The translations under genes were made by a program, and so were the position numbers. From DASQPA01 sp963757335 (GTDB lineage: Bacteria > Acidobacteriota > Thermoanaerobaculia > Multivoradales > UBA5704): a stretch of DNA of 64,000 nt. The stretch spans positions 1 through 64,000 of the forward strand of contig CAVWRJ010000001.1 of assembly GCA_963757335.1 (NCBI GenBank), written 5' to 3'. Below are positions 19,711 through 29,041 of this stretch, piece after piece (within the stretch, counting starts at the first letter, position 1; each line of letters starts with the position of its first letter). The notes under the pieces were generated by a model. That model saw only the letters and a program-made list of their open reading frames with translations, made no database searches and was not told the DNA's origin.

Positions 19711-21633
19711 TCAGAGCCGCAGCCGGTGCCGCAGGCCGAGGACCCACTCCCGCAGCCGCCAGGCGCGAGTCCCCTCCATCCGCTCCACCCGGTTCCTGTA
19801 GGCGGCGAGCTCGGCGTAGAGCCGGTAGCGCTCGTCTGCCAGCCTCCCCCGTTCCTCCTCTGCCACCTGGGCCACGGCGAGACGCCGCTCGGTCTCCTCC
19901 AGGCGGCGGGCGAGATCGTCCCGCTCGGCCACGACCCCGTCCCGCTCGGCCCGCAGGCGGTCGCGTTCGCCAGCGACGTCGGCCAGCTCCGTCTGGACGA
20001 GGCTTGCCTCGTGTTGGGCGGTGAGCAGCCGGGGCAGGCGCCGGCGGTAGAGATCCCGGTGCTTGTCGAGCATGTGGAGCCGCAGCGGCTCGCCGACCTC
20101 GGCACTCAGGAGACCGGACGCCATGGAGCCCGGCCGCACCCGGTAGTCGAAGGTGACCTCGGGGAGGCGGTGGAAGCGCCAGCCGCGCTCGGCGGCCCCG
20201 ATCCAGAGATCCCAGTCCTCCCAGCCCATAGCTGGCATGGTGCCGTCGTAGCCGCCGCACTGCTCCCAGACCTCCCGGCGGAGGACCGAGCAGGCGTCGA
20301 TGAAGTTGGCGCGCAGCAGGCGGTCGAGGTCGAACTCCGGAACGACAATCCTCCCCGAGCGGCAGCCGAACTCCTGGCGGTCGCCGTAGACCACCCCCAC
20401 CTCGGGCGCCGCGTCGAGGACCGCCACCGCCGCCGCAGGGAAACCCGGCCGCAGGCGGTTGTCGGCGTCGAGCGGCAGGAGGTAGCGGCCGCGGGCCTCC
20501 CGGATACCCCGGTTGCGTGCCGCGGCAAGGCCGGCGTTCGCCTGAACGATCACCGTGTAGCCGAGCTGGCGGAGGACGGCGAGGATCTCCAGGGTCCGCG
20601 GCGCGGTCGAGCCGTCGTCGACGATCAGGAGCTCGGCGCGCTCCGGGGCGCTCCGCTCGGCGCTCGCCACCGCCTCGATGAGAAACTCGCCGTCGTCGTG
20701 GCAGGGGATGACGATCGAAAGGTCGACCGGAGTGCTGTCGCCGGCCGTCAGCCGCCGGGCGCCGGCAAACGGTGCCGGCGGGGCCGACCCGAGCTCCGCG
20801 CCGGACGCGCCGGAAAGGTCCGCCGCGCGGTCGAGCTCCGCCAGGAGCCGGGCGCATTCGGGGTGCACGGCGGCGGCGAGCCCGATCAGCGGGTCGGTAC
20901 CGCCGACCTGGGAGAACAGACCGCCTGTCGTCGCCAGGGGGGTCTCCGGCAGAGCTATCCCGAGCTTCTCCCGGAGCAGCTCCCGGAGGCGCTCCGGCCG
21001 GGCGAGGAGAGCGTTCGTCGAGAGCAGCAGGCAACGCTCGCTGTGCCGGCCGTAGAAGTCGAGGAGCTGGCGGTTGTAGAAGGCCCAGATCCGGTAGGCG
21101 TAGCCGGGGTGATCGAGGAAGACCGCCGCCCCCAGGCGCTGCATGGAATCGGCGACCTCCCAGGGGAAACGGTAGAGGAGGACGTAGCGGGCGCCGGGGA
21201 GGAGACCGTCCCAGAAGTCGAGGAGGAGGGTGGTCCGCGGGTCCTTCCAGCCCCAGATGCCGGCCGGAGATGGGGCGGCCTGGGCCGCCGCCTGGGCGAG
21301 CAGGGCGCGGGCGGCGTCCGCGAAAGCGGCGAAGCGGCCGCGGTCGAGCCGCTCGCTCTCGGTCCAGCCCCAGTCGGGATGGCCGGGCTCCCCCTCGGGG
21401 GTGGCGGCGAGCAGCATCCGGCGGTCGAGGTCGAGAAAACCCAGGTCCTCGAAGTAGCCGGTGGGGTTGCCGGAGTCGGCAGCGAGCAGGCGGCTCCCCA
21501 GGTCGACCCCGGCCGCGGCGAGCCAGGAGGCGACCAGCGAGGTCCCCGACCGGTGCATCCCGGCGACGATCAGGACCGGGGCGATCGGGACGATTGGGGC
21601 GGGGCCCCGCGGATTCGGACCGCCTGTGCTCAT
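19711..21633 (-). CDS. Sulfotransferase-glycosyltransferase family 2 fusion protein
   Basis: 640 residues from ATG 21633. Residues ~15-260 are a PAPS-type sulfotransferase domain: the phosphosulfate loop is VAGMHRSGTSLVASWLA and IWGWKDPRTTLLLDFW is the second conserved block. Residues ~300-540 are a GT-A family 2 glycosyltransferase (DLSIVIPCHDDGEFL, LLIVDDGS, NAGLAAARNRGIREARG, LPLDADNRLR, MGWEDWDLW). The last ~90 residues are a charged coiled coil (ERDRLRAERDGVVAERDDL). The fusion suggests sugar transfer and sulfation of one surface glycan. A sulfatase gene lies directly downstream, hinting at a sulfated polysaccharide locus. Confidence 0.85.
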   Translation of the reverse strand: MSTGGPNPRGPAPIVPIAPVLIVAGMHRSGTSLVASWLAAAGVDLGSRLLAADSGNPTGYFEDLGFLDLDRRMLLAATPEGEPGHPDWGWTESERLDRGRFAAFADAARALLAQAAAQAAPSPAGIWGWKDPRTTLLLDFWDGLLPGARYVLLYRFPWEVADSMQRLGAAVFLDHPGYAYRIWAFYNRQLLDFYGRHSERCLLLSTNALLARPERLRELLREKLGIALPETPLATTGGLFSQVGGTDPLIGLAAAVHPECARLLAELDRAADLSGASGAELGSAPPAPFAGARRLTAGDSTPVDLSIVIPCHDDGEFLIEAVASAERSAPERAELLIVDDGSTAPRTLEILAVLRQLGYTVIVQANAGLAAARNRGIREARGRYLLPLDADNRLRPGFPAAAVAVLDAAPEVGVVYGDRQEFGCRSGRIVVPEFDLDRLLRANFIDACSVLRREVWEQCGGYDGTMPAMGWEDWDLWIGAAERGWRFHRLPEVTFDYRVRPGSMASGLLSAEVGEPLRLHMLDKHRDLYRRRLPRLLTAQHEASLVQTELADVAGERDRLRAERDGVVAERDDLARRLEETERRLAVAQVAEEERGRLADERYRLYAELAAYRNRVERMEGTRAWRLREWVLGLRHRLRL

Positions 21634-21682
21634 GAGCCGAGGGAGGATAGCACCCTGCCGGCCGTGGGATAATCCGCCTCCC

Positions 21683-22360
21683 ATGTCCGTTCACCCCACC
21701 CCGTCCGGCCCCGGCGCGAAAGCCGCCGTCCCCGGCCCCTCCGTCCTCCGCCTCCAGCTCACCGGAGTCCTCCTCTTCCTCTTCATCCCCCTCGTGCTCT
21801 TCCTCTTCGTCCGCCACCCGCGGCCGGTCGGCCTCTCGCTCGCCGCCGGGGTGATCCTCATGGTGGGGCACCGCTTCCTCGCCCGTCCCTACATGGCGCG
21901 GGCGCTCGCCGCCAAGTGCCTGTGGTGCAACCGCGCCCTCCCCGCGGAGAGCGAGACCCTGGAATTGGCCACGGGCGCCCGGCCCCTCTCCGCCCGCTGC
22001 TGCCCCGGCCACCGGGAGCCCGCGGCGCGCTTCTTCGCCTTCGCCGACGCCTTAAAGCTCGCTCTCCGCGCCGGCATCTTCCTCCCCCTCCTCCTCCTCC
22101 TCCTCGGGAGCCTCGCCGCCACCGCCCTCGGCAGGGCCGTTCCCCTGGCCTCGATCACCGCCCTCTTCCAGTTGGTGGTCGGGGTGACCGTGAACCTGGC
22201 CGCCCTCGGCCCCTGGCTCGGCCGGCCGGTCGAACGGGCGGCGGTGCCCTTCCCGGTCCACAACTTCTTTCTCCTCGGGGTGCGGAACCTGCTCTGGATC
22301 TTCCGGCTGGTGGGGCTCTGGTGGATCGTCCGAAGCCTTCTCTACTTCCTCCGCCCCTAG
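21683..22360 (+). CDS. Membrane protein of unknown function with a zinc-ribbon-like loop
   Basis: 225 residues from ATG 21683, divergent from the fusion gene with ~50 bases between. Two N-terminal helices (LTGVLLFLFIPLVLFLFV and LAAGVILMVGHRFL), a soluble loop with CLWCNRALP and CCPGHREP that could bind a metal, then two or three further helices and a C-terminus ending WWIVRSLLYFLRP. I do not recognise the family. Codon use is like the other acidobacterial genes. Confidence 0.7.
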   Translation: MSVHPTPSGPGAKAAVPGPSVLRLQLTGVLLFLFIPLVLFLFVRHPRPVGLSLAAGVILMVGHRFLARPYMARALAAKCLWCNRALPAESETLELATGARPLSARCCPGHREPAARFFAFADALKLALRAGIFLPLLLLLLGSLAATALGRAVPLASITALFQLVVGVTVNLAALGPWLGRPVERAAVPFPVHNFFLLGVRNLLWIFRLVGLWWIVRSLLYFLRP

Positions 22361-22616
22361 AGGTCAGTCACGGCTGAATCGCCGGGAGGCGATGGCTCAT
22401 CCCAGAGTGCGGATTCGAGCCTTGGCCTGAGCAGTTTGCTGAGATCGCCAGCAGCGCGAGTGCACAACTGAGCCCACTGCGGTAGTCTGCTGACAGGGCG
22501 GCAAGCCGCCGCTCATTGGCAGTCCCGTTAGCGGCACAGAGATCCTAGCGAGCATTTGCGGCACCAACTATGGCACGACACAGCATACAAACCGACCGGA
22601 TGAGTGTGTTGGTTCC
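22361..22616. other. Left border of the lower-GC island, no gene seen
   Basis: 256 bases with clearly lower GC than the DNA to the left. No tRNA, integrase or direct-repeat end was recognised. It must hold the promoter of the three-gene operon, but no convincing -35/-10 pair stood out. Confidence 0.5.
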
Positions 22617-23561
22617 GTGAACTCCTTAGCGAAGAACCCACAGACTGACCTTTGGAAGTTGCGCTGTGGACCAGCGGGTCTCCACGCATTCAACCGTACC
22701 ACCGGCCTGAACGTCCTGCTCGACGAGATCCCTGTTCCAGCCTCACTATACTCGCGGGCGCCTCGTCACGTCTCGATTGCACTCACGAACCGGTGCGACT
22801 TGGCCTGCGCTCATTGCTACGCGCCGAAGGCCCGAGCCGAGCTTCGGTACGACATGGTTACGGCCTGGCTCGCCGAGCTGGATGCGAACGGCACTCTTGG
22901 AGTCGGCTTTGGCGGAGGTGAGCCCACGCTCTACCCAGAATTCGCCAGCCTGTGTCAGCATGCGGCGCGCGAGTCGCAGCTCTCTGTGACGTTCACCACG
23001 CATGGGCACCACATTGACGAAGCCATGGCCGATGAGCTTCGTGGGAGCGTCCACTTCATCCGCTTGAGCATGGATGGAGTCGGCCATACCTACGAATCCA
23101 TCCGGCGACGCTCCTTCCACGACCTGCTCGCGCGCATGAAACTCGTGCGAACTATCGCCAGCTTCGGCGTAAACTTCGTCGTGAACGAACACACGTTACC
23201 CGATCTCGATGAAGCGGTCGCTATCGCCGCCGACCTCGGGAGCTGCGAGCTGCTGCTACTTCCACAGATGGCGACCCGCAGCTGCTCTCGGCTCGACGAC
23301 GACACGTTGCAGGGCCTGCGAGGGTGGGTCGAGGCGTATCGAGGGAGTCTGAGGCTCTGCATCAGCGAGGGAAGCGCGGAGGGATTCCGCACCTGTGACC
23401 CAGTCGAGGCAGAGCGAGGTCTTCGCGCCTATGCGCACATCGACGCAGCGGGCGTGCTGAAGTCGAGCTCGTACCACGCGACCGGAGTGCAGATCGGTGG
23501 TGAAGGCGTGCTGAGCGCGCTTGATCAACTTGCTCACAACCTCGGGGAGAACCACACATGA
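22617..23561 (+). CDS. Radical SAM protein with degenerate C-terminal SPASM-like end
   Basis: 314 residues from GTG 22617; no strong Shine-Dalgarno. The [4Fe-4S] motif C-x3-C-x2-C is TNRCDLACAHCYAP (Cys60, Cys64, Cys67) and the SAM-binding GGEP motif is GFGGGEPTLYPEF (~99-103). The end (HIDAAGVLKSSSYHATGVQI) resembles a SPASM or twitch tail in which the cluster cysteines are serine, so no auxiliary cluster is expected. Radical SAM enzymes with this layout often modify peptides. It overlaps the next gene by four bases (ATGA), so both products are made together. It is not viperin-like in its visible motifs. Reaction unknown. Confidence 0.88.
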   Translation: MNSLAKNPQTDLWKLRCGPAGLHAFNRTTGLNVLLDEIPVPASLYSRAPRHVSIALTNRCDLACAHCYAPKARAELRYDMVTAWLAELDANGTLGVGFGGGEPTLYPEFASLCQHAARESQLSVTFTTHGHHIDEAMADELRGSVHFIRLSMDGVGHTYESIRRRSFHDLLARMKLVRTIASFGVNFVVNEHTLPDLDEAVAIAADLGSCELLLLPQMATRSCSRLDDDTLQGLRGWVEAYRGSLRLCISEGSAEGFRTCDPVEAERGLRAYAHIDAAGVLKSSSYHATGVQIGGEGVLSALDQLAHNLGENHT

Positions 23562-23953
23562 AGATCTGGTACCAGCATGGCTCCGAGCACTCCGCGAACC
23601 TGGTGATGATCGGCCACTTCGAGGACGCGACCGAAGCAACGAAGGCGAAGGAGATCATCGACGCGCTCACGAAGCAGGTCGAGGAAGACCAGGACAAGGG
23701 CAGCCCCTTGGAACGATACGGCAAGGAGATGCTCGACCTGCTGGACCGTCTGAACGTCTCGTCGATCGGGCCGCGGGAGCTTGAGCAGTTCGCCTACGAA
23801 GTCAGCGTGAAAGTAGAGGGAAACAAGATCGTCCTCAAAACGGAGGAAATCGACATCTCCGCCTTCCTCAAGGTCATGTTCAATCGCGGCGCGCGCATCG
23901 AGGTCTACTCCGCTCACAACCATCCCGACGCCAGTTACGGGAGAGGTCGTTGA
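23558..23953 (+). CDS. DUF6375-family protein
   Basis: 131 residues. The start MKIWYQHGSEHSANLVMIGH followed by FEDATEATKAKEIIDALTKQ is what I recall as the DUF6375 signature. It is acidic in the middle (QVEEDQDKGSPLERYGKEML) and has no Cys, no signal and no membrane segment. It overlaps the radical SAM gene and ends 13 bases before the STAND gene. It could be the substrate or partner of the radical SAM enzyme, or a sensor or regulator of the NTPase; both are inference. Confidence 0.7.
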   Translation: MKIWYQHGSEHSANLVMIGHFEDATEATKAKEIIDALTKQVEEDQDKGSPLERYGKEMLDLLDRLNVSSIGPRELEQFAYEVSVKVEGNKIVLKTEEIDISAFLKVMFNRGARIEVYSAHNHPDASYGRGR

Positions 23954-23966
23954 GCATGGAGCCGCC

Positions 23967-26900
23967 ATGCCAGCACTGAATTGGGACGCCTTCGCCAGGT
24001 TGCCAGGGAGCGCCGAGAAGAACTTCGAGCTGCTCTGTCGGGGCGTCGTGCGCCACAACTTCGGTAGCTTTGGCGTGCTTCGCGCCCTCGCGAACCAGCC
24101 AGGCGTCGAGTTCCACCTGAAGCTGGATCGACGTTGTGACGTTCTTGGGGACCCGGGCCGTTGGTGGGGCTGGCAGTGCAAGTGGTACGACCTTCCGGCA
24201 AGCGGCGACCTGGGAACAACCCGGCGAGCCAAGATCGAGGACGGAATTCGCAAGACGGAAACCCATGTTCCTGGCGTAACGGACTGGGTCTTGTGGACGC
24301 GCCGCCCGCTGACCAGCGCCGACCAAGAATGGTTCAGGGGCATCGCCTCGAAGATGACGTTGCACCTCTGGACGGCGGACGAGATCGACAACTTCCTCGT
24401 GGGTCAAGCCGCCGTTCTGCGTGGCACCTACTTCGGCGAGCTTGTACTGACGCCAGAGCTCCTTCGGGAACGGCATGAGCAGGCGGTCGCCCCAATTCGA
24501 GCGAGATGGCAACCTGAAGTCCACCACGTCGTAGATGCTGAGCGCGAGTTGCGCCGCATGCTCGGTGAGTCAGGCTCCTGGGACGAGCTCCGCGCGCTCG
24601 CCGTAGACCTGCGCTCGATGGTGCAACTCATGGAGGGCGCGCCAACGGTGCCCACAGCCCTTGCGCCCCTAGTGGCGACTGTTGTCGATACGTCGAGGCA
24701 GTCTGCTGATGCGCTCGATCGAATCGCTACTGGGATCCGCGATGGCGATCTCGACCTGCTTCGCGACGACCTCACCTCACAGCCACGCGTCCTTGCGCCC
24801 GCCGTCGCCACGGCCCCTCGACGACTGCGTTCTGGGAACCACCGGGCCGGTCTGTATGCGACGAACGCCGTGACGGGATGTCGTGAGACGTTGCGATTGC
24901 TCACCGACATCGAGGCTGCGTTCTCGTCCCGGGTCGTCGCGGTTCTTGCTCCAGCAGGCTGCGGCAAGACGCAACTTGCAGCGCAGCTCACGGCAGGCAC
25001 GGATGCGCGCCCTCACGGTGTGCTGCTGCATGGTCGTGACCTGCACGCGAACCACACGCTCGACGACTTGGCGCGACGGGTGTCGATCGCGGCTCAGCCA
25101 GTTCAGAGCATGGAGTCTCTTCTCGCGGCCGTGGACGCCGCCGGACAGCGCACTCACCACCGGTTGCCGGTGGTCATCGATGGGCTCAACGAGTCAGAAG
25201 ATCCACGTGCATGGAAGCCCCTGCTCGCTGCGCTGGAGACGACACTCGCGAAGTACCCCTACGTGATGTTGGTCTGTACGTTGCGACCTGAGTTTGCGGG
25301 CGAGACGCTTGCCGATGGAACACGACGCGTCGAGATCAAGGGCTATGGGGCGGAAACGCTCGAGGCCATCCGCGAGCACTTTCGTTATTGGAAGATCGAC
25401 GCGACTGATGTGTCGCTGCCCGGATTCCTTCAGCACCCGTTGACCCTGCGGCTCTTCTGCGAGGTGACGAACCCCACGCGGCAAAAAGTGGTCGGTATCG
25501 ACGCGATGCCGGGCTCTCTGACTGCTGTGTTTGACCGCTACCTTGATCAAGTGAGCGATCGTGTCGCTGAGCTGGCGCCTCGAACGCACCGGTACTTCGC
25601 GCAAGACGTTCGCGCGGCTTTAGCGGTCATCGCCAACACTCTCTGGGACACGCGCAGTCGTTCCCTAGACATCGACGAGTTGCGCCGGGCCCTTAACGAC
25701 GCACAGCGGCCGTGGGACCAGAGTCTCGTGCGCGCGCTCGAGCACGAAGGAGTCCTGCTGCGCATGCCCTCCACAGGGAACGGCATGTACGTCCCCGTAT
25801 ACGATCGACTCGGAGGGCACATCATCGCCAACGCGCTGCTCGCGAAGCACGGACAGGTCGGCTTCGAGACATGGATCCGAGAGCCTTCAACGACGACGTT
25901 GTTGGCGGGCGACTACAACGACCGGCATCCGCTCGCCAACGATGTCGTGTACTCGTTGGTTGGGCAGATCCCTCGGCGATTCCACTCAAAGCAGCTCTGG
26001 CAGTTGGTTGATGAGCCGCTCCGCTCTCGTGCATTGCGCACCGCTGCGAGGCTCGAAGCGGCCTATTTGGACGCGACAACGGTCGAGGCCCTACTTGACG
26101 TCGTGCGGCAAGGAGACGCCGGGCTTCTCGAGCAGCTCTGGGAGGTGCGAGGAACGCGAGATCACCCGCTCAACGCGGAGGCACTAGACCGAGTGCTGCG
26201 GCCGATGAGCGTCGCGGACCGCGATCTGCGCTGGACGGAGTGGCTTCGGAGGAAGCAAGACGAAGTGCTCCGCAACCTGGAATACCTGGAGCGTCGGTGC
26301 CGACAGGGGGAACGCGGACGGGCGATCGGCTTCGTGCGCGTTGGGTCATGTGGACGCTTACGAGCACGGTTCGACAGCTGCGGGACCAAGCGACTCGCGT
26401 GCTCTACTGGTTCGGTCGAGTCGACCCCGAGGGGCTCTTTGAGCTGACCATAGACTCGTTGGCCGTGAACGACGCCTACGTCGGTGAGCGCATGCTCGCG
26501 GCCACCTACGGCGTCGTGATGAGCCACCAGCAGGCAGACGCCGACTTCGAGGTCCATCTGGCGCCACTTCTCGATCGGCTTGCGAATGCGCTCGTGGACT
26601 CGTCGGCGACCGCGCCAACCAATCACTACCTAGCGCGCCTCTATGTACGGGGCATCCTCGCGTGCGCTGAGAAATTCTACGCGTCTGCACTTCCCGAGCG
26701 TTTGCGCAGTACATGGTCGTTCAGTATGCCCGCGCCAGTGTCGCCGATCGCGAAAGACGACCCACGAGCCGACGAAGTGGGGCGGACGCTCAACATGGAC
26801 TTCGAGAACTACACGCTGGGGCGCCTAGTCGAGGATCGCTCCAACTACGACATGAGTCATCAGGGGCACCAGGCGGCCGTTGCCCACGTGCTCGGCGCCG

Positions 26901-28081
26901 TGTGGGCGCTCGGCTGGAGAGCTGCGACATTCGATACGCTGGATCGTGCCATCGCGGGTGATGCTTTTCGGTCTGAAGGCCGTGGGCATCGGCCTCGCGC
27001 AGAACGCTACGGGAAGAAGTACGGCTGGATCGGCTTCTTCACGTACGCCGGGCTGCTCGAAGCACAAGGGCTCTTACCGTGCGGCGATCGGCCGTTCTCT
27101 GACGTTGACATCGATCCCTCGTTCCCCGAACAACCGCCCGTCGACGGGGAGGTGGCCGTCCCGTTGGCATGGCTGGCTCCGTCCATCAAGAGCCACGAGC
27201 GCTGGGTCCGAGAGAGCCAGACATCCGTGCCTCGCACACTCCTCGTTCGGCAGAGGATCGGCGAGCACGATGGGCCTTGGGTTGCCGTTCACGGCTTTGT
27301 TAAGGCAGAGGACAGGGTCCTCGGGCGTGAGGCATGGGCCTTCATCTCTGCGTTGGTGACATCCGAGCAGAGCGCACCGCGACTGGTGGCCGCCCTCAAC
27401 GCTGGCACACGACCATGGGCGGCTCGTGACGTCCCGAGTGACCACTACACATTCGCCAGCGAGATCCCCTGGCACCCGAGCTTTGCCGCCGAAGTGCTTG
27501 CCGAATCCGGTCCGGAGCATGCCTATCGAGAATACGTTCGCGTCGGCACAGGCAACCTGGAGGTCGAGGTCCTCGCGCACGACTACGCTTGGGAGAGCTA
27601 CCACAGCGAGATGAACCGTGCGGGCAGCGCGCGAGTGCCATCGCGCTGCTTCTCTAGCCGGTTCGATCTCCGCAGCGCACCACAGAGCTTTGACCAATTC
27701 CTTGCCGACGGAACTCGGGCTACGGTCACGCTCAGAGGCGTCGACGGACTCGATGGAGACGTCCTGTACGTTCGCGAAGATCTGCTCCGGCAGTATGTGG
27801 GCGAGCGCGCCGTCGTCTGGTTCGCGTTCGGCGGGCGAGAGCTGCGGCCCTATCCGCCATCACCTCCGCAATGGCTCGTGGATGCTCAGCGGCAACGGGC
27901 AAACGAGTGGTGCGAGGTGCTGACCGAGGCAGACCTCAAGCAGAGTGCAAAACCGCCTGAAAAAAAGAAGGCAGGCAAGCGGCAGCCGGCATCGAGAGGC
28001 ACCGCGAAGAAGCTATCCGCCAAGAAGGTCCCGAAGCAGGCTGCATCCAAGAGTACGAAACCGGCCGGGAGGAAGCCGTGA
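23967..28081 (+). CDS. Avs-like STAND NTPase with N-terminal nuclease-like domain (one -1 frameshift)
   Basis: ATG 23967 is preceded by GGAG at good spacing. Residues ~15-150 resemble the Mrr/PD-(D/E)xK-type domain seen in such proteins (ELLCRGVVRHNFG, NQPGVEFHLKLD, GRWWGWQCKWYDLP, with a Q-x-K at 70-72). The STAND NTPase has Walker A APAGCGKT (328-335), Walker B PVVIDGLNES (Asp405) and CTLRPEF. The second half, in the -1 frame after a G5 run at 26306-26310, holds helical repeats (WTLTSTVRQLRDQATR, then ERYGKKYGWIGFFTYAG) typical of Avs sensor regions. It ends in a ~45-residue lysine/alanine-rich tail. Joined length is ~1,371 residues. Avs proteins detect phage proteins and trigger nuclease-mediated abortive defence; that role here is inferred. 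Confidence 0.82.
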
Positions 28082-28498
28082 CCACGCCGCCGGGCAGTTG
28101 CCTATGGAGCCGACCGCTGAAGGGCCGGCGCTGGATTCGCCGTAGACTAGACCGCCTCCACGTTGACCACCAACTGCGCCGCCGACCTCGGGGCGGGGCG
28201 CCAGGGGGATACCGAAGTCCGCCAAGGTGGGAAGCCCGGGCGCCACCGTCGTCCAGAGCGCAGCCCTGCTCAACTCTTGCAGGGCCGAGGGATAGGCGGG
28301 TGGCCCCACAGCCGACCGCGCAAAGCGATAGGCTCAGGCGTAAGATAGGGTGCGATGCGCTGAAACAGCCTGAGACAAAAGTCGGGGGATGTTTTCTCTC
28401 CTTGTTCCCTGGTTGTTCCTCTCACTCACGACATCTACCCATAAACTATTATAATCAGACCTTACTGGAGTAAGGCCTCCCGCCCAGGGGGAGGGACC
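28082..28498. other. Right border region of the island, no gene recognised
   Basis: About 400 bases with no convincing coding sequence on either strand. The part at 28,385-28,475 is distinctly AT-rich for the region and contains TATAAT at 28450-28455, without a matching -35. No repeat matching the left border was seen. It leads straight into the 21-bp repeat array. Confidence 0.5.
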
Positions 28499-28936
28499 CA
28501 CCCGCCGCGAGACACGAGCACCCGCCGCGAGACACTAACTCCCCTCACGAGACACTAAGCATCGACAGCGAGACACTAAGCGTCGACGGCGAGACACCAG
28601 CTGCCTGCCGCGAGACACAGACGGCTCGCCACGAGACACAGCCGGCCGGCGCGCGGTGACTCGTGGCAGGCGCACGGTGTTCCGTGGCAGGCGCATGGTG
28701 TTCCGTGGCAGGCGCATGGTGTTCCGCGACAGGCGCGCGGTGACTCACGGCAGGCGCATGGTGTTCCGCGGCAGGCGCGCGGTGACTCGCGGCAGGCGCA
28801 TGGTGTTCCGCGGCAGGCGCGCGGTGACTCACGGCAGGCGCATGGTGTTCCGCGGCAGGCGCGCGGTGACTCGCGGCAGGCGCATGGTGTTCCGCGGCAG
28901 GCGCGCGGTGACTCGCAGCAGGCGCATGGTGTTCCG
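28499..28936. repeat. 21-bp tandem array in two inverted arms
   Basis: From ~28,500 to ~28,640 GAGACAC recurs about every 21 bases (for example GAGACACCAGCTGCCTGCCGC... as 20-base sections). From ~28,650 to ~28,936 the + strand shows 21-bp units alternating between GTGTTCCGCGGCAGGCGC and GTGACTCGCGGCAGGCGC types, making a 42-bp higher-order unit. The reverse complement of the second arm matches the first, so the arms are head to head with a GCCGGCCGGC-like centre near 28,645. All frames give 7-residue repeats, but no start signals support translation. It lies between two convergent genes. Confidence 0.85.
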
Positions 28937-28998
28937 TAGGAATGGCGAAAGAGGAGGGTGTGAGGGAACTTCTTGCGTCCGAGCCGGCGGATGTCGCA

Positions 28999-29031
28999 CC
29001 GGCCCGGGACCGCAGCGCGATCCCGGGCCGG
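28999..29031 (-). terminator. Stem-loop after the SPFH gene
   Basis: Perfect 11-bp arms CCGGCCCGGGA and TCCCGGGCCGG around an 11-base loop, ten bases beyond the SPFH stop codon in its direction of transcription. No T-run follows, so it is a likely but unproven terminator or mRNA 3' barrier. Confidence 0.55.
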
Positions 29032-29041
29032 CCGGAGAGAC

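Noticed and set aside
19726..21672. 648-residue + strand reading frame
   Set aside because: It lies antisense to the sulfotransferase-glycosyltransferase gene and shows only low-complexity sequence.
22420..22450. tRNA remnant as attachment site (GATTCGAG)
   Set aside because: Only the T-loop-like octamer is present; no acceptor or anticodon stem can be drawn, and no second copy borders the island.
22617..23561. Prokaryotic viperin
   Set aside because: The cluster motif CDLACAHC with a GGEP block and SPASM-like tail points to a peptide-modifying type; no viperin hallmark was seen.
26295..26350. Programmed -1 ribosomal frameshift in the Avs-like gene
   Set aside because: GGGGGAA is not a canonical X-XXY-YYZ heptamer, and other genes show similar single-base breaks. 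Kept only as a low-probability alternative.
28013..28309. 99-residue - strand frame downstream of the Avs gene
   Set aside because: It overlaps the end of the Avs gene, lacks a ribosome binding site and does not resemble any family I know.
28427..28455. Promoter with TATAAT in the island's right border
   Set aside because: No acceptable -35 lies 16-18 bases upstream and no gene follows on that strand.
28499..28936. CRISPR array
   Set aside because: Units of 21 bp are contiguous with no unique spacers of constant length, and no cas genes are present.
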